A stretch of DNA of 64,000 bases from Desulfovibrio sp. (GCA_017454325.1 JAFTDG010000128.1:1-64000); one strand, 5' to 3'. Shown: positions 26,845 to 35,172, counted from the stretch's first letter. Notes: generated from the sequence alone by a model not told the origin. Numbers and translations: made by a program.

Positions 26845-27555
26845 ATGTCCCTTTTGCAACTGTCTCATGTACATGTATGCTATGGCAGCGTTGAAGTACT
26901 GCACGGTATCGACCTCAACGTGGAAGAAGGTGAAATTGTCACCATTCTTGGAGCCAATGGCGCAGGCAAGAGCACGACACTCCTTTCCATTAGTGGATTA
27001 GTGCGTCCATGTGAAGGTGAGATACTCTTTGACGGACATAATTTGCTACGGATGCCAAGCCACAAAGTGGTAGGGCTTGGCATCGCACAATCGCCAGAAG
27101 GACGCCGCGTATTCGGCGTTATGAGTGTGCTGGAAAACCTTCGGTTGGGTGCATTCTGCATTCATGACAGGCCTCGAAGCGAGCGCACTTTGGAATGGAT
27201 TTTCGATCTCTTTCCTCGACTGCGAGAACGCAAAGAACAACTGGCAGGCACACTTTCCGGAGGGGAACAACAAATGCTGTCCATTGGGAGGGCGCTTATG
27301 GCAGAACCACGCCTCCTGCTCCTCGATGAACCATCATTGGGACTGGCCCCACTGCTGGTGCGCTCCATTTTTGACACCATCCGCGCCATCAATGCACGTG
27401 GCGTTACTGTACTGCTCGTGGAACAAAATGCTCGTGCGGCATTGCGATTGGCAAGTCGTGGTTATGTATTGGAAGTAGGCCATGTTGTCAGAGAAGATGT
27501 TGCCACCACGCTGCTCGCCGACCCAGGTGTACGAAAAGCATATCTAGGAGGTTGA
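26845..27555 (+). CDS. livF: LIV-type ABC transporter ATPase LivF
   Basis: Second ATP-binding subunit, 236 residues. Walker A GANGAGKST at about 35-43, signature LSGGEQQMLSIGRAL, Walker B LLLLDEPSLGLAP and H-loop-equivalent region LLVEQNARAA, all typical for LivF. It starts three bases after the livG stop and ends the transporter operon. No clear terminator follows; the next 239 bases before the cytochrome gene show only weak secondary structure. Confidence 0.96.
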   Translation: MSLLQLSHVHVCYGSVEVLHGIDLNVEEGEIVTILGANGAGKSTTLLSISGLVRPCEGEILFDGHNLLRMPSHKVVGLGIAQSPEGRRVFGVMSVLENLRLGAFCIHDRPRSERTLEWIFDLFPRLRERKEQLAGTLSGGEQQMLSIGRALMAEPRLLLLDEPSLGLAPLLVRSIFDTIRAINARGVTVLLVEQNARAALRLASRGYVLEVGHVVREDVATTLLADPGVRKAYLGG

Positions 27556-27794
27556 ACGCCTACAAACGAGCCCCACTGATAAAATACGACATAACAAACA
27601 GCTTGCATGACGATGAACACTTGCAGGAATATATTTTCATACCTAAAATAACATCATTCCTTTGCCAATAGTAACGGCGTATTGGCATATCTAACCTTGC
27701 TGTAAGGAACATTCAAACGGTAACGTCGAAGCATTCGGATCGTGAACGTCCCTATTACGCGACGTACGCGGGTGGGCATTACCTAGGAGGAAAT
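27556..27794 (+). other. spacer between livF and cytochrome c3 gene
   Basis: A 239-base A+T-rich stretch. I see a weak promoter-like pair, TTGCCA and CATATC spaced by 18 bases near 27661-27692, and AGGAGG just before the cytochrome start. No terminator, repeat or RNA gene is supported. Confidence 0.25.
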
Positions 27795-28235
27795 ATGAAG
27801 TATGTGTCGCTACTTTTCTTTTCGCTTGCATTTGTAATGTGGAGTGTAGGAACGCAGGCGAGAGATATTAAGGAAATGTCACAATTCATAAAACAGCCAT
27901 TGGAAATTAAAGCCGGCTTGTCCGCACGCATGAATGTTGTCTTTCCGCACACAGCACACAGAGGTATCAACTGTATACAGTGTCACCATGAGATAGGGCC
28001 TGATGGAAGATATGTATCCTGTACGGAATGCCACAGTAAACCAGGTCCGCGCGAGCGTGACCCCATGAGTATGTTTATGGCCTTCCATGCCAAGGAAAGT
28101 GACCGTTCTTGCGTTGGCTGTCACAAACAGATGTTGAACAAAATCCCAGCCAGATACGAAGCCAAGTTTAAGGGCTGCCGTCCGTGCCATATGTCTAACG
28201 GGTCGCGCGAAGCCCTTAACGCAGTGACAAAATAA
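27795..28235 (+). CDS. periplasmic tetrahaem cytochrome c3
   Basis: Low-potential electron carrier of sulfate reducers that links periplasmic hydrogenases or formate dehydrogenases to membrane complexes. The 146-residue precursor has a signal peptide ending near QA at residue 21-22. Four CxxCH haem motifs lie at residues 60-64, 76-80, 106-110 and 128-132, and extra histidines for bis-His ligation are seen at 52, 55, 65 and 98. Size and motif order fit class III cytochromes. AGGAGG lies four bases before the ATG. It stands alone; no hydrogenase or transmembrane complex gene is adjacent. Whether it is the type I or a type II paralogue I cannot decide. Confidence 0.93.
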   Translation: MKYVSLLFFSLAFVMWSVGTQARDIKEMSQFIKQPLEIKAGLSARMNVVFPHTAHRGINCIQCHHEIGPDGRYVSCTECHSKPGPRERDPMSMFMAFHAKESDRSCVGCHKQMLNKIPARYEAKFKGCRPCHMSNGSREALNAVTK

Positions 28236-28361
28236 TAGTTTCAAAGAGCATGTCATACTCTAAAATAAAATTCAGACATTTTCTAGACTTTGGCATATTC
28301 CTTGCTTCTATCATAGTGTGGTGACAAACAAATGACATAAGCTGACTCCCTCCTGAATGCA

Positions 28362-28390
28362 GACGGCCGCCGGTTGTACCGACGGCCGTC
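28362..28390. terminator. strong hairpin between convergent genes
   Basis: GACGGCCG (28362-28369) pairs with CGGCCGTC (28383-28390); after one C-A mismatch the stem continues with CGGT/ACCG around a TGT loop. This is a 12-pair stem placed between the convergent cytochrome c3 and YgiW-type genes. There is no T run on either side, so it is a probable but not classical bidirectional terminator. Confidence 0.5.
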
Positions 28391-28423
28391 CCGCATATAG
28401 AAACCAAGACCATTAGAATAACG

Positions 28424-28813
28424 TCACTGAATTTCCATGCTCTTAACATCAATTTTTGTCCGCCCCACCAGTTCCTTGTCAACCTCTCCATACAGACGAA
28501 CAGTCGTCTGTGGCGTAACAGTACGCCCCATGAAAAGTTCATCATCAATTTCTACCACGATTTCACCTGTGGAATCACGAAAAAGATAATGGTCGTGATC
28601 TCCCCCTGCACGACTTACAATATGGCCAGTAAGAATAACATGAGTATCATCCCAGGCAGATTTTGCCTGTGCCACTGTTGTCACGCCGGCCTGACCGCCT
28701 GGCCCCTGAAAACCACCCGCACCAGGCGGAGCCCCTCCCTGAAAACCGCCTGTGGCAGCCCAACCGGTGGAAACCAGTATCACCACTAATGGCAAAGCCA
28801 TCAGAATACGCAT
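28424..28813 (-). CDS. YgiW/YdeI-family periplasmic OB-fold protein
   Basis: A 129-residue secreted protein of the bacterial OB-fold (BOF, YgiW/YdeI) family, whose members are linked to stress tolerance. The signal peptide is residues 1-20 (MRILMALPLVVILVSTGWAA), followed by a Gly/Pro-rich linker (GGFQGGAPPGAGGFQGPGG) and the OB domain from residue 45: VAQAKSAWDDTHVILTGHIVSRAGGDHDHYLFRDSTGEIVVEIDDELFMG. I start at ATG 28813 with GGAGG five bases upstream. Convergent with the cytochrome gene. Confidence 0.8.
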   Translation of the reverse strand: MRILMALPLVVILVSTGWAATGGFQGGAPPGAGGFQGPGGQAGVTTVAQAKSAWDDTHVILTGHIVSRAGGDHDHYLFRDSTGEIVVEIDDELFMGRTVTPQTTVRLYGEVDKELVGRTKIDVKSMEIQ

Positions 28814-29165
28814 AAGATCCTCCATTACATGAGAAAACATATCTGTGAGCAGTGTTTATAGGGCTATCGTACTCTATTTTAATAGTCAAATAATCGTTTG
28901 TGGAAGAACCTATTTCAAGATAGGACCAGGGTCTCGTTTATTAGCCAGAAAAACCCCAAAAACATTCTTGGCAATGTCCAACCCCACGCAGTATATATCT
29001 TCCTTGGACACGGCTCCATTTTTTCTGGTGTAGCACACGTATCACCTGTGGGACTACGATGCCGATAATGAGCTTACAATTCCTAAGGGCCGGGGTCTAT
29101 GTCATCTATAGACAACACATTTCAGCACCCGCGACATACGGGAAAACCTATTCAGGACACTAGCA
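28814..29165. other. 352-base divergent region before the M16C protease
   Basis: A sigma-70-like promoter for the protease lies on the plus strand: TTGGCA at 28968-28973, 18 bases, TATATA at 28992-28997. It is overlapped by a 7-bp perfect inverted repeat, TGTCCAA at 28975-28981 and TTGGACA at 29004-29010. The leader from there to 29165 is about 155 bases and contains nothing else that I recognise. No convincing promoter was found for the minus-strand gene. Confidence 0.35.
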
Positions 29166-32078
29166 ATGCAAAAACACGGATTCTCTCTCGTCACTGAACG
29201 CCATCTGCATGAAGTCGGAGGTACTGCACGACTCTGGCAGCACGACGTCACGGGGGCACAATTACTCTCCATTTGCAATACAGATGAAAACAAGTGTTTT
29301 GGCGTGAGCTTTCGCACTCCCCCCACTGACTCCACGGGCGTAGCCCATATTCTGGAGCATTCCGTACTCTGCGGCTCGACAAAATACCCCGTCAAAGAAC
29401 CTTTTGTGGAGCTGCTCAAAGGCTCGCTGCAAACTTTTCTCAACGCCTTCACTTTTCCGGACAAAACATGCTATCCTGTGGCCAGCTGTAACCTGCAAGA
29501 TTTCTATAATCTTATTGATGTCTACACAGATGCGGTATTCCATCCACGCATCTCCGAAGACATTTTTAAGCAGGAAGGCTGGCATGTGGAAGCAGAAACG
29601 ACCGATGGCCCGTGGTCCTATAAAGGGGTTGTCTACAATGAAATGAAAGGGGTCTACTCTTCACCAGACTCCGTTCTTGCAGAACAAAGCCAGCAGGCAC
29701 TCTTTCCCGACACGCTGTACAGCCTAGATTCTGGAGGCAACCCGGAATGCATCCCCGACCTCACATATACGGCTTTCCACGAATTTCACAGTCGCTACTA
29801 CCACCCCAGCAATGCACGATTCTTCTTCTGGGGAGATGATGCAGAGGAGGAACGCCTACGACGGATCACCGAAACGCTTAAAGGATATAGTGCTAAGCCC
29901 GTGGATTCCGCAATCCCTCTGCAAAGGCGCCTTGACATGCCTCGGCAGATTGAAATTCCGTACGCTGCAGCAAAAGACGAAAAACGCGCCATGTTCACGG
30001 TCAACTGGCTCCTTGGTGAACGGGGAGACGTATATCAGGCTCTGCTCATGGAAATGCTCGAACACATTCTTGAAGGGCTTCCGGGGTCGCCCCTGCATAA
30101 GGCACTCATTGAATCTGGCCTTGGTGAAGACACCACGGGGTGTGGTCTGGAGACAGACTTGCGTCAAATGTACTACTCCACCGGACTCAAGGGGGTTGCG
30201 CCCGAGAATGTGCAAAAAGCCGCATTGTGCATTTTTGACACCCTGGAGCAGCTCGCGGAAGAAGGCATCCCCTCTGAGGCAGTTGAGGCAGCTTTAAACT
30301 CAGTGGAATTTGCCTATCGTGAAAATAACTCTGGCCGCTTCCCTCGTGGACTGGCAGCCATGGTGCAAGCTCTTTCCACCTGGCTATATGACGGCGATCC
30401 CCTGGCACCGCTTGCCTGGGAAGCTCCACTCAATGAAATCAAAACACGCGTGGCCGCCGGAGAACTTCTATTCGAACAGGCCATACGCAAGTGGTTTTTG
30501 AATAACAACCACCGAGCCACCGTCATTCTGCTCCCGGATACCGCATTAGGTGCAGCACGCGATGCAGCCGAACAAAACAGAGTTAACACTATACAGAACA
30601 ACTGCGATGCCATAGCACGCACGGCCATGGTTGAGGACACCATCCGTCTGCAAGCCATCCAGACAGAACCAGACAGTCCTGAGGCTCTTGCAACCATACC
30701 GCAGCTTGGCCTTAACGATCTGCCCCGCGAGAACACCCCTATTCCCTGCAGTGTAACTGAAACCGTACCAGTCACACTCACGCACGAACTGCCAACACGG
30801 GGCATTGCCTATACCACTCTTTTGCTGCCACTGGATAATGTACCAGACAATCTTGTGCCCCTGCTGCCACTTTTTGCCCGTTCCCTCACTGAAACGGGAA
30901 CTGCGAAGCGAGACTTTACGGCACTGGGCGCCAAGCTTGCTGCAAAAACCGGCGGTCTTTCTGCTGATACTTTGCTGGGCACGATTTACGGAAGTCGTGC
31001 TCCACTGACGTGGCTTAGCATCACCGGCAAAGCCGTGTACGACAAGCTGTCCGACCTCATGGCACTCACCCATGAAATTTTGCTGGCCCCCATGACAGAT
31101 GCATCTATACTGACAGAACGCCTCAGCCAGATGCTTCTGGAAGACAAAGCAAGACTGGAGCACGGCCTACAGGCCGCGGGGCACGCCACGGTAAGTACCC
31201 GCTTGCGCGCACATTTCAACGGCGCGGACGCCTTAATCGAACGTACAACTGGCTTGAGCTATCTCGCTAGTGTACGCAACCTGCTGATGCGACTGGAACA
31301 GGACGCATCATCCGTCCTGACAGATCTGAAAACTCTGCGAGACTACATCGTTGCAAGCCCTGGCGCTGTCTTTGACTGCGTTGCCGAAGCAGAAGGCCTC
31401 GCCATAGCCACGAACCAGGCCAAATATCTGCTGGCCGATTTGCCCAGTGCGCGACAAGGCAGCATCACAGGCCTGGGCACAAGCCCCTTCACTCTGCCTG
31501 CTGGAGAGGCATTCATAGCGCCCACACAGATCAATTTTGTGGGCAAAGCTGCAAATCTTTACGACCTAGGATATAGCTATCACGGTTCGGCCAGCGTCAT
31601 CCTACGTTACCTGCGTATGGGTTATCTGTGGGAGCAAGTACGGGTGCGCGGCGGTGCCTACGGTGCCTTTTGCGCACTGGACAGGCTGGGTGGCACACTG
31701 ACCTGTGCATCATACCGCGACCCCAACGTTGATAAGACTCTTGACTCCTATGACAGGATGGCCACATTCTTGCATACATTTCACCCAGATACAGCCCAAC
31801 TCACACAGGCCATTGTGGGCGCTGTGGGTGACCTAGACGCCTATCTCCTGCCCGATGCCAAAGGAGCGCGTTCACTTTCACGCTGGCTCACACATGATAC
31901 AGACGACAACCGCGCCCGCATGCGGGAAGAAATTCTTGGCACTACACGCGCTCATTTCCAAGAATTTGCCGATGTACTGGCTACGGCCTCCAAGAACGGG
32001 GTCGTATGCGTGTTGGGCGGTCCCAAGGCCGAAACTGCCGCCGCAGCGCACGGCTGGACACAGCAATCACTGATATAG
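29166..32078 (+). CDS. M16C-family metalloprotease (presequence protease-like)
   Basis: A 970-residue zinc metallopeptidase of the pitrilysin superfamily, subfamily M16C, which includes mitochondrial and plastid PreP and clostridial insulinase-like enzymes. The inverted zinc motif HILEH is at residues 61-65, and the third ligand glutamate lies in VYNEMKGVYSS near residue 161. The protein has the four-domain length that forms a closed chamber for short peptides. No signal peptide is seen, so it is probably cytoplasmic and degrades small peptides. It heads a plus-strand group; the sulfotransferase start follows its stop by one base. Confidence 0.92.
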   Translation: MQKHGFSLVTERHLHEVGGTARLWQHDVTGAQLLSICNTDENKCFGVSFRTPPTDSTGVAHILEHSVLCGSTKYPVKEPFVELLKGSLQTFLNAFTFPDKTCYPVASCNLQDFYNLIDVYTDAVFHPRISEDIFKQEGWHVEAETTDGPWSYKGVVYNEMKGVYSSPDSVLAEQSQQALFPDTLYSLDSGGNPECIPDLTYTAFHEFHSRYYHPSNARFFFWGDDAEEERLRRITETLKGYSAKPVDSAIPLQRRLDMPRQIEIPYAAAKDEKRAMFTVNWLLGERGDVYQALLMEMLEHILEGLPGSPLHKALIESGLGEDTTGCGLETDLRQMYYSTGLKGVAPENVQKAALCIFDTLEQLAEEGIPSEAVEAALNSVEFAYRENNSGRFPRGLAAMVQALSTWLYDGDPLAPLAWEAPLNEIKTRVAAGELLFEQAIRKWFLNNNHRATVILLPDTALGAARDAAEQNRVNTIQNNCDAIARTAMVEDTIRLQAIQTEPDSPEALATIPQLGLNDLPRENTPIPCSVTETVPVTLTHELPTRGIAYTTLLLPLDNVPDNLVPLLPLFARSLTETGTAKRDFTALGAKLAAKTGGLSADTLLGTIYGSRAPLTWLSITGKAVYDKLSDLMALTHEILLAPMTDASILTERLSQMLLEDKARLEHGLQAAGHATVSTRLRAHFNGADALIERTTGLSYLASVRNLLMRLEQDASSVLTDLKTLRDYIVASPGAVFDCVAEAEGLAIATNQAKYLLADLPSARQGSITGLGTSPFTLPAGEAFIAPTQINFVGKAANLYDLGYSYHGSASVILRYLRMGYLWEQVRVRGGAYGAFCALDRLGGTLTCASYRDPNVDKTLDSYDRMATFLHTFHPDTAQLTQAIVGAVGDLDAYLLPDAKGARSLSRWLTHDTDDNRARMREEILGTTRAHFQEFADVLATASKNGVVCVLGGPKAETAAAAHGWTQQSLI

Positions 32079-32079
32079 C

Positions 32080-32949
32080 ATGGACAAAAGACCGCGGCTT
32101 ATCCTGGTGCTGGGCATGCACCGCAGTGGCACGAGCGCCTTTGCCCGTGCCCTGCGGGTATTTAGTGTAGCACTAGGGAATAATTTGCTACCAGCACACC
32201 CCTGCAATCCAAAGGGCTTTTTTGAAGATGCGCACATTTATGCTTTTAACAAAGCCCTGCTCGCCCACATGGGCCGCAAATGGTACGACCTCCCCCCCCC
32301 TCACCGAATGCAACGTATTCTTGCTGCAGGAGAATGGGGCGCCGATGCCTTGACTCTGCTGCGCGAAAAAACAGCACAGCACACACTCTTTGGCCTCAAA
32401 GATCCACGCATGAGCGTACTCCTGCCATTTTGGCGACCAGTATTGGCGCACTCCAGGCTATCTGTCCACTGCTGCATCTGTTTGCGTACACCGGAAGGGG
32501 TAGCTCGCTCACTGTCTCAACGTGACAATCTGCCACCCGAGACAGCCTATGCACTCTGGAGTGCACATACTCTGGGAGCACTTACAGGCAGTGTCGGGCT
32601 GCCATGTCTCTGCATGACCTACGAGGCTCTTCTTCAGCAACCGATTCCACAGCTGGAGAGGCTGGGCTCATTCCTGAAACTCACAGCTATAGCTGCGGAA
32701 CGACGCTCATTCCTTGAGGAATTTCTGGACTCAGCCCTCTGCCATCATCACCCGACAGACGGTGGCGACCCCACAGACGACGGTCCCTATGCCATTCTGG
32801 CCAAAGACATCTATGCCGGTCTATGCGCCAACAATGCAGCCCCACTCACACCAGATGCACCTAATACCATTAGGCTCACTGGACAATGGCTGAACCGCTT
32901 TCGACATCTTCCTCCTCCAAAGGAACTGTGCACAAATATAACGAAATAA
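32080..32949 (+). CDS. sulfotransferase-family protein
   Basis: A 289-residue protein with the PAPS-binding loop of sulfotransferases near the N-terminus, LVLGMHRSGTSAFARAL at residues 9-25, and a second phosphosulfate contact region FGLKDPRMSVLLPFW around 105-120, followed by LRTPEGVARSLSQRD, the 3'-phosphate-binding arginine/serine segment. The acceptor is unknown; related bacterial proteins often act on polysaccharides or lipids. It starts one base after the protease stop and ends five bases before the next gene, so the genes form one unit. Confidence 0.75.
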   Translation: MDKRPRLILVLGMHRSGTSAFARALRVFSVALGNNLLPAHPCNPKGFFEDAHIYAFNKALLAHMGRKWYDLPPPHRMQRILAAGEWGADALTLLREKTAQHTLFGLKDPRMSVLLPFWRPVLAHSRLSVHCCICLRTPEGVARSLSQRDNLPPETAYALWSAHTLGALTGSVGLPCLCMTYEALLQQPIPQLERLGSFLKLTAIAAERRSFLEEFLDSALCHHHPTDGGDPTDDGPYAILAKDIYAGLCANNAAPLTPDAPNTIRLTGQWLNRFRHLPPPKELCTNITK

Positions 32950-32954
32950 CAGCA

Positions 32955-33719
32955 ATGCTGCCGAAATCCGTACTTGCCGGCCAACTGGCCGCACCGTCAT
33001 TTGTACTTCCGGCACCAATAGCGGCAAATGCCCAGTTTTTGTCAGAAAAAGTAGACGAAGTAGGGCTCTGTCTTTTTGAAACACAGGCCTGCCTCGCTTA
33101 TGGACAGGCTGATCTGCCCCTGGCGCTTTCTGACCTGCCCCTGCGTTGGCATGCCCATCTGCCTTTGGATCTTCCCTGGCCTGAACACGTCAGACACACC
33201 CCACACCCCGCCCGTACCGCTGCACATACAGCCCTTGCCATTCTGAAAAAAGTAACATTTCTGCGACCACGTTGCGCCGTTCTGCATCCCCCAAATGGCC
33301 CCATCGACTGGCAACGCCATCTACTGGCAGATTTCCTCTATTATTGGTATGATGCTATACAACTCCCCCTACTTCTGGAAAACACTGCCCACTGTGACAT
33401 ACTATCTCTGGGCAACTCATTTTTACATGATACAGGAGTTGGCTTATGTCTGGACGTGGGGCATCTCATAGGCTATGCTCAACAACGTTTGTTCACTTCA
33501 GATCTGCCCGAGCAAGCCACTCTGCTTCATTGGAGTGCTCCTGGCAATCATGACCGACATCTGCCTCTCACGGCCATGACCGCGTCCCAGCAGCGTACAG
33601 CGGTCACACTGGCTGCACGTATACCCCGTACAGCCACGCACATGATTGAAGTGTTCAACTGGAATGGATATCTGGCTTCTCTGCCCTTACTGGAACAACT
33701 TGTCGCTGCATGTTCATAA
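32955..33719 (+). CDS. cbiR: AP-endonuclease-like TIM barrel, probable CbiR cobamide phosphodiesterase
   Basis: A 254-residue protein of the xylose isomerase/AP endonuclease 2 barrel superfamily. Its N-terminal AAPSFVLPAPIAANAQFLSE with VDEVGLCLFE, the LLLENT strand, GLCLDVGHLIGYAQ and the late HWSAPGNHDRHLPL agree with what I recall of CbiR, which cleaves the nucleotide loop of corrinoids so that the lower ligand can be exchanged. Confidence in that function is moderate; a sugar isomerase-like role is the alternative. I start at ATG 32955, five bases after the sulfotransferase stop; a start at 32886 would overlap that gene by 64 bases. No other cobamide genes are in the window. Confidence 0.55.
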   Translation: MLPKSVLAGQLAAPSFVLPAPIAANAQFLSEKVDEVGLCLFETQACLAYGQADLPLALSDLPLRWHAHLPLDLPWPEHVRHTPHPARTAAHTALAILKKVTFLRPRCAVLHPPNGPIDWQRHLLADFLYYWYDAIQLPLLLENTAHCDILSLGNSFLHDTGVGLCLDVGHLIGYAQQRLFTSDLPEQATLLHWSAPGNHDRHLPLTAMTASQQRTAVTLAARIPRTATHMIEVFNWNGYLASLPLLEQLVAACS

Positions 33720-33793
33720 CCATTACGCAACAAATGCCGTAGGCAAAAAGACAGACATCATAGCAGGAAAAGTGTCGGATAAAGGGGGAGGCC

Positions 33794-34834
33794 ATGGCTG
33801 CCATACCGGAATACCTCGCACGTATGAAACAATGGCGTGCAAGCCTATGCAAGGACGAACGCTGGTGCATACTTATTACTGCAGATCCCGATGCGCTGGC
33901 TTCTGCGATGGCCCTCAAACGCATCATGCAGCAAAAAACGCGTTGTGTGGATATTGCGCGCGTCAACGAAGTGACAAGACCTGACAATCTGGCAATGATC
34001 CGCTATCTGAATATTCCAGTCAAGCCATGGCAACCAGAGAAAGTCTCTGCCTACACACGCTTTGCCCTGGTTGATTCCCAGCCACAGCACAACAAAGCCT
34101 TTCAAGGGTTGCACTTTGACTGCGTTATCGATCACCATCCCATTCTTCAAACCATGGAGGAAGGGATGAACGCGGAAAAAGATGTTGCCTTTTATGATGT
34201 CCGTCCAGGGGTAGGAGCCACCAGCACCATGATGACCCGCTACCTTCAGGCTCTGCGCCTGCGACCGGGGCCACGTCTCGCCACAGCTCTGCTCTACGGC
34301 ATAAGAACCGATACGGGCACTTTTGAGCGTTCCGGCAGCGAGGATGACTTTCGCGCCTACCAATGGCTTTCACGCCATGCCGATACCAGCCTCATGCGAC
34401 GCATTACCCGTAGTGAATATCTGCGCGGTTGGCTGCCTCTCTTTGCCCGTGCCTTTCGCTCACTGGCTGACTGCCGAGGGGGAGGAGCACACGTTTCTCT
34501 CAACGAGGTGGACAGTGCCGACCTACTTGTAGCTGTAGCAGACTTTTTCACCAAGGTTCACGGGCTCAAATGGATTGCCGTCAGTGGCATTGTGGGGAAG
34601 ACCGTAGTTGTTATCTTTCGTTGTGACGGCAGCCGTGACATCGGCCGCCTTGCCGACGCGTGCTTCTACGATGTGGGTGAAGCCGGGGGACACCGCAATC
34701 TGGCCAGAGCAGAATTCCCCCTCAGTGCTGTACCAGGAGGCGTCAAGCCAGGAGAATTCATCAGAAAACGCCTAGAAACTCGCAAGCTACGCCCTCGTAC
34801 TCCTGCAAAAGCTCCCGTCCTTGCAAAGTCATAA
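33794..34834 (+). CDS. DHH-family phosphoesterase
   Basis: A 346-residue protein of the DHH/DHHA1 phosphoesterase superfamily, whose members hydrolyse oligoribonucleotides (NrnA) or cyclic dinucleotides. Metal-binding motifs are TADPDALASAMAL near residues 29-41, LVDSQPQ, CVIDHHP with the DHH triad and GIRTDTGTF. The C-terminal DHHA1 domain ends with GGHRNLARAEFP, the substrate-binding GGH motif. GGGAGG lies two to three bases before the start. It is the last gene before the aromatic operon promoter. NanoRNase or pAp phosphatase activity is likely but not proven. Confidence 0.85.
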   Translation: MAAIPEYLARMKQWRASLCKDERWCILITADPDALASAMALKRIMQQKTRCVDIARVNEVTRPDNLAMIRYLNIPVKPWQPEKVSAYTRFALVDSQPQHNKAFQGLHFDCVIDHHPILQTMEEGMNAEKDVAFYDVRPGVGATSTMMTRYLQALRLRPGPRLATALLYGIRTDTGTFERSGSEDDFRAYQWLSRHADTSLMRRITRSEYLRGWLPLFARAFRSLADCRGGGAHVSLNEVDSADLLVAVADFFTKVHGLKWIAVSGIVGKTVVVIFRCDGSRDIGRLADACFYDVGEAGGHRNLARAEFPLSAVPGGVKPGEFIRKRLETRKLRPRTPAKAPVLAKS

Positions 34835-34884
34835 CCATGGACTGAGTTTTTTTGCACAATCTTCTCAAAAATGCATTTTATCTG

Positions 34885-34913
34885 TTGACAACTTTCTACC
34901 CGCTGCGTAAAAG
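34885..34913 (+). promoter_or_regulatory. sigma-70 promoter of the aromatic operon
   Basis: A perfect TTGACA at 34885-34890 and TAAAAG at 34908-34913 (four of six) with the ideal 17-base spacer. Transcription would start near 34920, about 23 bases before the leader peptide ATG. Confidence 0.65.
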
Positions 34914-34942
34914 AACAAAAAAAATTGGGATAGCATTTGTAT

Positions 34943-35053
34943 ATGTCACGTTGTTTTTCAAACTGCAGCATTTCTTTGTACGCCACCAGCTTTACCAGCT
35001 GGCAGTATTGTTTTGCGTATTTTAGTGGTGCCTGTGGTCGAGAACTGTGCTGA
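34943..35053 (+). CDS. aromatic-rich leader peptide (attenuator)
   Basis: A 36-codon reading frame with eight aromatic residues: Phe5, Tyr13, Phe17, Trp20, Tyr22, Phe24, Tyr26 and Phe27. Six of them fall within the 11 residues 17-27 (FTSWQYCFAYF), far above chance. The stop TGA at 35051-35053 lies 22 bases before the terminator hairpin, and the genes downstream make the precursors of Phe, Tyr and Trp. The ribosome binding site is modest (GGGA at 34927-34930) and suits a TTG start at 34937 (in frame, two codons earlier) better than the ATG at 34943. The peptide itself is unlikely to have a function; its translation speed is the signal. Confidence 0.7.
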   Translation: MSRCFSNCSISLYATSFTSWQYCFAYFSGACGRELC

Positions 35054-35085
35054 CAGCAAATGGATGTAGTTCAAGGGCCGCAGGC
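35030..35085 (+). promoter_or_regulatory. antiterminator pairing of the aromatic attenuator
   Basis: GCCTGTGGTC at 35030-35039 can pair with GGCCGCAGGC at 35076-35085 along ten positions without a gap (eight Watson-Crick pairs, two G-U). The second arm is the same stretch that forms the 5' half of the terminator, so the two structures exclude each other. The first arm begins seven bases after the last aromatic codon, so a ribosome stalled on the aromatic codons would leave most of it free, while one at the stop codon would hide much of it. Confidence 0.65.
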
Positions 35086-35109
35086 AAATCCGCCGGCGGC
35101 CCTTTTTTT
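35075..35109 (+). terminator. intrinsic terminator (attenuator) before the aromatic operon
   Basis: GGGCCGC (35075-35081) pairs with GCGGCCC (35096-35102); after one A-G mismatch the stem goes on with GGC/GCC around the loop AAATCC, and seven T residues follow (35103-35109). This is a textbook intrinsic terminator, but it lies between the promoter and the first structural gene on the same strand. Confidence 0.9.
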
Positions 35110-35172
35110 ATGGCTCACCGGCAGGTCTTCGACCCCGTATAGGCAAGTAACCGCAATTTAGAGGAGTGCCCC

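Larger units (their letters stand above)
34835..35172 (+). other. 338-base leader region of the aromatic amino acid operon
   Basis: Everything expected of a classical attenuator lies here in order: promoter (34885-34913), aromatic-rich leader peptide gene (34943-35053), antiterminator arm (35030-35039), shared arm (35075-35085), terminator (35075-35109) and a 63-base stretch ending in the GAGGAG ribosome binding site of the first gene. A small hairpin, CCAGC at 34986-34990 with GCTGG at 34998-35002, lies inside the leader peptide gene. Confidence 0.75.

Noticed and set aside
34920-35109. Small RNA gene such as 4.5S or 6S RNA upstream of the aromatic operon
   Set aside because: The sequence lacks the conserved signal recognition particle or 6S features and is better explained as leader peptide plus attenuator.
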